Shown here: piece by piece, positions 24,223 to 30,248 of the stretch
Numbering within the stretch: position 1 is the first letter of the stretch
Layout of the letters: each line of letters opens with the position of its first letter
Source of the DNA: an uncultured Collinsella sp.
Lineage (GTDB): Bacteria > Actinomycetota > Coriobacteriia > Coriobacteriales > Coriobacteriaceae
Assembly: GCA_902490095.1 (NCBI GenBank)
Contig: CABUCQ010000008.1
Location: forward strand, 1-30,248
Direction: 5' to 3'
DNA length: 30,248 nt
Notes under the pieces: generated by a model
What the model saw: only the letters and a program-made list of their open reading frames with translations
Databases searched by the model: none
What the model was told of the DNA's origin: nothing
Made by a program: the position numbers and the translations under genes

Positions 24223-24264
24223 AAAAAACGGGCCGTACGCAGCAATGGTGTTGCATACGGCCCG
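24223..24264 (-). terminator. Rho-independent terminator after rnhB
   Basis: On the minus strand, CGGGCCGTATGCA pairs with TGCGTACGGCCCG (one mismatch) and is followed by six T residues. It separates rnhB from yraN, which therefore needs its own promoter. TTGGTC and TGTACT with an 18-bp spacer just downstream of the terminator are a weak candidate. Confidence 0.9.
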
Positions 24265-24313
24265 CTACCAGCAGGTTTATAAAACCCCAGAGGTCCCTGT
24301 CTCCACAATTGGC

Positions 24314-25102
24314 CTAGAAAAGGCGCTCAGTCTGCAGAAAGTTTCCGCAAAAGCTCACGCGGTGCAGCGGACAAAGTCCATGTTTGCGAATGGCCTCGAT
24401 ATGCTCGGGGCTTGCATAGCCCTTCGACTCGGCCAGATGGTACTCGGGGTACTCGGCGTCGTACTCGACCATCATCTCGTCACGCGTGACCTTGGCCATG
24501 ATGGACGCCGCGGCGATGCAGGCGATCTTGGCATCGCCCTTCACCACATCGCGCTCGTTAGGAACGGCGCCCAAGGGGTTGCCATCCATAAGCACGCAAT
24601 CGGGCTCGAGCCCTGTATCGGCCACGGCGCCTGCAACGGCGGTACGGATAGCACGGGCCATGCCCATCTCATCGATATCCTTAGGCGCGATATGGCAAAA
24701 ACCGATCGCCGTCGCCACCTCGGCAATCTTCACTGAGAGCAACTCGCGGCGCGCCGGCGTGAGCTTTTTGGAATCGTTGATGCCCCAGACGCGCGGCTCC
24801 ATAGGAAGGCAGACAGCGCATACCGTCAAAGGACCGGCCACCGATCCGCGACCCACCTCGTCGACACCAACGACCACCCCATCGCCGCCAAGCTCATGCA
24901 TAAGCTCGTACATGTCATTGACGCGCTCGCGCTCGGCAAGCTCTTTGGCATGGCGTTTGAGGGCGCGTTCGCAAGCCTTGATCACCTGCTGGCGCGGATC
25001 CTCGCGATAATGCTCCACGAGGGCGGGAATCTCCTCAAACGTAGCGCTCGCCAGCTCGCCAGCAACTTGCGATGCCGAAACCGAGCTCGTCATATTGGCC
25101 AT
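24314..25102 (-). CDS. rnhB: Ribonuclease HII
   Basis: Cleaves RNA in RNA-DNA hybrids and removes misincorporated ribonucleotides. The 262-residue product has a helical N-terminal extension (about residues 1-75) and then the catalytic domain. The domain has VVGVDEVGRGSVAGPLTVCAV (the D-E pair), NDSKKLTPARR, VLMDGN (third acidic residue) and KGDAKIACIAAASIMAKVTRD (fourth Asp), and ends with HGLCPLHRVSFCGNFL. An in-frame ATG at 25120 lies before the ribosome binding site. The ATG at 25102, after AAGGAGGGCCTGGT, is preferred. It is separated from rplS by the rplS terminator. Confidence 0.97.
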   Translation of the reverse strand: MANMTSSVSASQVAGELASATFEEIPALVEHYREDPRQQVIKACERALKRHAKELAERERVNDMYELMHELGGDGVVVGVDEVGRGSVAGPLTVCAVCLPMEPRVWGINDSKKLTPARRELLSVKIAEVATAIGFCHIAPKDIDEMGMARAIRTAVAGAVADTGLEPDCVLMDGNPLGAVPNERDVVKGDAKIACIAAASIMAKVTRDEMMVEYDAEYPEYHLAESKGYASPEHIEAIRKHGLCPLHRVSFCGNFLQTERLF

Positions 25103-25131
25103 ACCAGGCCCTCCTTGCATGCAAATCGGAT

Positions 25132-25161
25132 AAAAAGAAGGGCCACCCGAAGGTGACCCTT
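25132..25161 (-). terminator. Rho-independent terminator of rplS
   Basis: On the minus strand a 10-bp stem, AAGGGTCACC with GGTGGCCCTT (one G-T pair), closed by a TTCG tetraloop, is followed by CTTTTTA. Confidence 0.85.
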
Positions 25162-25195
25162 ACGTCCAAACGAGTGGACAGACGCTGCGATCTTC

Positions 25196-25537
25196 TTAGC
25201 GCTTCTCGGGGATGCGAGCAGCCTTGCCCACCTTGTCGCGGAGGTAGTACAGCTTGGCGCGACGGACGCGACCATGACGAACGACCTCGAGCTTGGCGAT
25301 CTTGGGGCTGTGAAGCGGGAAGGTACGCTCAACACCGACACCGAAGGACATCTTGCGGACGGTGAAGGTCTCGCGGGCACCGGCGCCGGCCATGCGGATG
25401 ACGTCGCCCTGGAAGACCTGGATGCGCTCGCGGTCGCCTTCCTTAATGCGGTAGTGAACCTTGACGTTGTCGGCGACGCGAACCTGAGGAATGTCCTCGC
25501 GGATCTGCTGACGCTCGATTGCGCGGATGTAATCCAT
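25196..25537 (-). CDS. rplS: 50S ribosomal protein L19 (bL19)
   Basis: Large-subunit protein at the 30S-50S interface. The 113-residue product has the family pattern: VKVHYRIKEGDRERIQVFQG, then GARETFTVRKMSFGVGVERTFPLHSP, then VVRHGRVRRAKLYYLRDKVGKAARIPEKR. A TTG at 25543 is in frame, but the ATG at 25537, seven bases after AAGGA, is the normal start. It is flanked by its own promoter candidate and a terminator, so it is probably monocistronic here, without trmD or rimM alongside. Confidence 0.98.
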   Translation of the reverse strand: MDYIRAIERQQIREDIPQVRVADNVKVHYRIKEGDRERIQVFQGDVIRMAGAGARETFTVRKMSFGVGVERTFPLHSPKIAKLEVVRHGRVRRAKLYYLRDKVGKAARIPEKR

Positions 25538-25606
25538 GTGCAATTCCTTACTCTTCTAGAGGTGCCGTACCACCTTGGCCGGCACGTAGTTGAACAAACG
25601 TATTCG

Positions 25607-25634
25607 AGTATACACGCGCGGGTTTCTGCTGCAA
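25607..25634 (-). promoter_or_regulatory. rplS promoter candidate
   Basis: TTGCAG (25629-25634), a 16-bp spacer and TATACT (25607-25612) lie about 70 bp upstream of the rplS start codon. Confidence 0.5.
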
Positions 25635-25680
25635 GAACAATTTTTTACGCAGACAAAAAGACAAAACCCGCACATGATAA

Positions 25681-25708
25681 CCGCCAGCCTCACGAATGAG
25701 ACGGGCGG
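25681..25708 (-). terminator. Candidate terminator hairpin after ppdK
   Basis: On the minus strand CCGCC pairs with GGCGG around an inner CTCA-TTCG-TGAG hairpin, with a 2-nt internal loop between the stems. The following sequence, TTATCATG, is only weakly T-rich, so termination may be incomplete. Confidence 0.45.
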
Positions 25709-25746
25709 CATGAAGGGGGCTACGCTAGGCGTCTAAACCCAAAACG

Positions 25747-28497
<2,751 letters not shown>

Positions 28498-28572
28498 GAT
28501 ACTTCCCCTTCCATGCACTTACGCGCACGACCGTGGTAACGAATCGACCCGCCAGATGCGGGCCGTGAGGGA

Positions 28573-28601
28573 ACTATACGGCGGGTTTTGAGCAGGCTTA
28601 A
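28573..28601 (-). promoter_or_regulatory. ppdK promoter candidate
   Basis: A good -10 (TATAGT, 28573-28578) has a poor -35 (TTAAGC, 28596-28601) 17 bp upstream. Transcription would start near 28566. A weak -35 suggests dependence on an activator, for which the GGTAAACG boxes immediately upstream are candidates. Confidence 0.45.
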
Positions 28602-28619
28602 GCAGAGGATGCGCGGTTT

Positions 28620-28659
28620 GGTAAACGTGCTAAAACTGGCGGTAAACGGTAGGTAAAGG
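28620..28659 (+). repeat. Three phased GGTAAA-type boxes upstream of ppdK
   Basis: GGTAAACG (28620-28627), GGTAAACG (28641-28648) and GGTAAAGG (28652-28659) occur as direct repeats. Their starts are 21 and 11 bp apart, so they lie on one face of the helix, just upstream of the ppdK -35. The arrangement resembles an activator or repressor operator; the protein is unknown. Confidence 0.45.
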
Positions 28660-28746
28660 TGGTTACATTATGAAGATACCACTGTAAGAACGTGCAGGTC
28701 AGATGCGATATTTTTGCTAAATCGCTTTATCAAAATGCTGCTACTA

Positions 28747-29613
28747 TTAGGCTCGACGGGCGGCGCGGCGGGCACGGGCTTCTTGGATTTCCTCCAAGTG
28801 GCTAATGATCTCGGCAGCGCTTTCCTCGATGGCTTTGCCGTCGGTACGCACCACAAAGCAGCCTAGGCGCTTCATGAGCGCACGGGCTTCCTCGAGCTCG
28901 CTGTGCACGCTCTCGGGCTCGGCATAGGAGCCGGCAACGGCACGAGCGTAGTCATCGCCCAAGCGGCTATCGCGAATTTCGGAAATCACATCGACGGTCG
29001 AAATCAGGCCGAACAGGCGCATCGGGTCGACCTCGTAAATCGACTTGGGCGGCTCCATGCCATGCGCCAGTGGGACATTGGCGACCTTGTAGCCCTGATA
29101 GGCCAAATACATCGACAGCGGCGTCTTGGACGTACGCGATACGCCCAGCAGCACGATATCGGCTCCCGACAGATCGTCGCAGCCGCGCCCGTCATCGTGC
29201 TCAACGAAATACTCCATGGCCTCGATGCGATGGAAATAGCGGTCATCGGTCTTGTGAATCACACCCGCGACGCCCTTGGGCGGCACACCGATGAGCGACG
29301 ACAGCACGGCAAGCGTCGGGCCAATCAGGTCGACCGAACGAATATGCAGCATGCCCAGGTAATCGAGCACGCGGGCGCGAAGCGCCGGATCGACAATGGT
29401 GTGGAACACGGCAATATCGCGATGGTCGGCATCGACGCGCGGCCCCACAAATGACTTGACCTGCTCCACAGAAGTCACCTTAGGCAGGCGCAAAACACAA
29501 AAAGCCCCTTCATCAAATTGCCCGGACGCCGCAAGCACCACCTCACAAGCGGTATCACCGAGCGAGTCGGAGATAACGATAACGGTGGGACGAGCGGTGA
29601 CCGGGCAATCCAT
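28747..29613 (-). CDS. ppsR: PPDK regulatory protein (bifunctional kinase/pyrophosphorylase, DUF299)
   Basis: Members of this family inactivate PPDK or PEP synthase by ADP-dependent phosphorylation of a threonine next to the catalytic histidine. They reverse it by Pi-dependent phosphorolysis. The 288-residue product has the family N-terminus VIVISDSLGDTACEVV, KTDDRYFHRIEAMEYFVEHDDG, and the P-loop LLGVSRTSKTPLSMYLA (GVSRTSKT, residues 157-164), then YKVANVPLAHG. An arginine/alanine-rich C-terminal tail follows. The ATG at 29613 has AAAGGAGCCCCGC upstream. It lies 34 bp after glyS and 249 bp before ppdK, whose T476 is the predicted target. That location favours PPDK rather than PEP synthase as substrate. 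Confidence 0.95.
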   Translation of the reverse strand: MDCPVTARPTVIVISDSLGDTACEVVLAASGQFDEGAFCVLRLPKVTSVEQVKSFVGPRVDADHRDIAVFHTIVDPALRARVLDYLGMLHIRSVDLIGPTLAVLSSLIGVPPKGVAGVIHKTDDRYFHRIEAMEYFVEHDDGRGCDDLSGADIVLLGVSRTSKTPLSMYLAYQGYKVANVPLAHGMEPPKSIYEVDPMRLFGLISTVDVISEIRDSRLGDDYARAVAGSYAEPESVHSELEEARALMKRLGCFVVRTDGKAIEESAAEIISHLEEIQEARARRAARRA

Positions 29614-29647
29614 GCGGGGCTCCTTTAGCGCTTATGCGCAGGCTGGC

Positions 29648-30248
29648 TTACTTTTTGCGGGCAAGCTCACCGATGTTGGCGATGCCGGAGAAAACGGCCT
29701 CGAAGCGGTTGAGCAGCTTAAGGCGATTATCGCGGAGCTGCTCGTCCTTGTCCATGACCATGACCTCATCGAAGAAGCGGTCGATGGGCGCGCGCAGGGC
29801 GGCAAGGGCGGCAAATGCGGCCGGGTAATCCTCGGCAGCAAGGGCGGCATCGACAGCGGTCTGAGCAGCCTCGGAGGCATCGGCAAGCGCGAGCTCGACC
29901 TCGCCCATCAGGCCGCGGTCGTACTCCGCACCCAGCTCGGGCTTGGAGATGTGTGCGGCGCGGGCATAGGCGGTCGCAAGGTTGTCGAACGTCTCGGCGT
30001 CGTTCTTGCGGGCCTCGTCGAGGGCGGCGCAGCGGGCGAAGAAGACGGACGGGGCGATGATGTGCACCGCGGAGACGGCGGCAACGGTATCGGCCGGGAT
30101 CTTTTCGTCGCGGGCCATGCTCACCAGGCGGCCATGGAAGAAGTCGCGAACCTGCTGGGCGACCTTGGCGGCGTCGAACTCAATGCCCTGCTCGCTATAG
30201 AGCTCGAGGGCGAAGTCGATGAGCGACGTGGGGTCGATCGGCAGACGG
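29648..30248 (-). CDS. glyS: Glycyl-tRNA synthetase beta subunit, C-terminal part
   Basis: The last 199 or so codons of a gene that enters from the right edge; the frame is open to the boundary. The residues resemble the C-terminal DALR-like anticodon-binding region of GlyS. They include LPIDPTSLIDFALELYSEQG, VRDFFHGRLVSMARDEKI, AVHIIAPSVFFARCAALDEAR, a helical stretch DNLATAYARAAHI, and near the end APIDRFFDEVMVMDKDEQLRDNRLKLL, a strongly GlyS-like ending. The enzyme charges tRNA-Gly as an alpha2beta2 tetramer; the alpha subunit gene should lie just outside. A GTG at 30124 is only an internal codon. The glyS-ppsR-ppdK order is common in Gram-positive bacteria and suggests one transcription unit. 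Confidence 0.93.
   Translation of the reverse strand, partial: RLPIDPTSLIDFALELYSEQGIEFDAAKVAQQVRDFFHGRLVSMARDEKIPADTVAAVSAVHIIAPSVFFARCAALDEARKNDAETFDNLATAYARAAHISKPELGAEYDRGLMGEVELALADASEAAQTAVDAALAAEDYPAAFAALAALRAPIDRFFDEVMVMDKDEQLRDNRLKLLNRFEAVFSGIANIGELARKK

Overview
The window looks like a core-genome stretch of a Coriobacteriia (Actinomycetota) chromosome, most probably Collinsella. This rests on the high-GC codon use, the four-cysteine bL28, the gene repertoire and the gene order, and is an inference from reading rather than a database match. Nearly every gene is a recognisable housekeeping gene. I found no CRISPR array, tRNA, rRNA, prophage or defence island, and nothing that is clearly a new multi-gene system.

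Layout: (1) 1-2953, minus strand: a pyrimidine operon pyrR-pyrB-pyrC followed by a fragment that is probably pyrK, preceded by a leader (about 2993-3097) that can fold as an attenuator. (2) 3406-3594, plus strand: rpmB with two candidate promoters and a strong terminator. (3) 3697-4748: a small IS200-like/RAYT mobile element bounded by 53-bp inverted repeats. Its transposase reading frame is cut by one in-frame TAG. (4) 4917-8418, plus strand: adhE (ethanol fermentation) and a phosphotransferase-fold kinase of unknown substrate. (5) 8597-30248, minus strand: a long co-directional block. In transcription order it is glyS (partial), ppsR, ppdK, rplS, rnhB, yraN, comM, dprA, trmFO, xerC, rpsB, tsf, pyrH, frr, uppS, cdsA, dxr, rseP, ispG, proS.

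How the genes work together: the block from rnhB to proS resembles the Bacillus order dprA-(topA)-trmFO-xerC-...-rpsB-tsf-pyrH-frr-uppS-cdsA-dxr-rseP-proS. It mixes translation (S2, EF-Ts, RRF, ProS), isoprenoid and envelope precursors (Dxr, IspG, UppS, CdsA) and UMP phosphorylation (PyrH). PyrH supplies UTP/CTP downstream of the UMP made by the pyr operon. ppsR lies immediately upstream of ppdK, and PPDK keeps the threonine next to its catalytic histidine that such kinases modify, so the two form a pyruvate/PEP switch. AdhE and PPDK together suggest a fermentative anaerobe.

Points most worth a second look: an apparent +1 frameshift in rseP and a winged-helix-like insertion in the same protein; a xerC whose conserved N-terminus lies upstream of any ATG/GTG/TTG and which may start at AUA overlapping the trmFO stop; the RAYT element and its nonsense codon; the pyr and rpsB leaders; helically phased GGTAAACG boxes upstream of ppdK; and an extended -10 sequence shared by adhE and rpsB.
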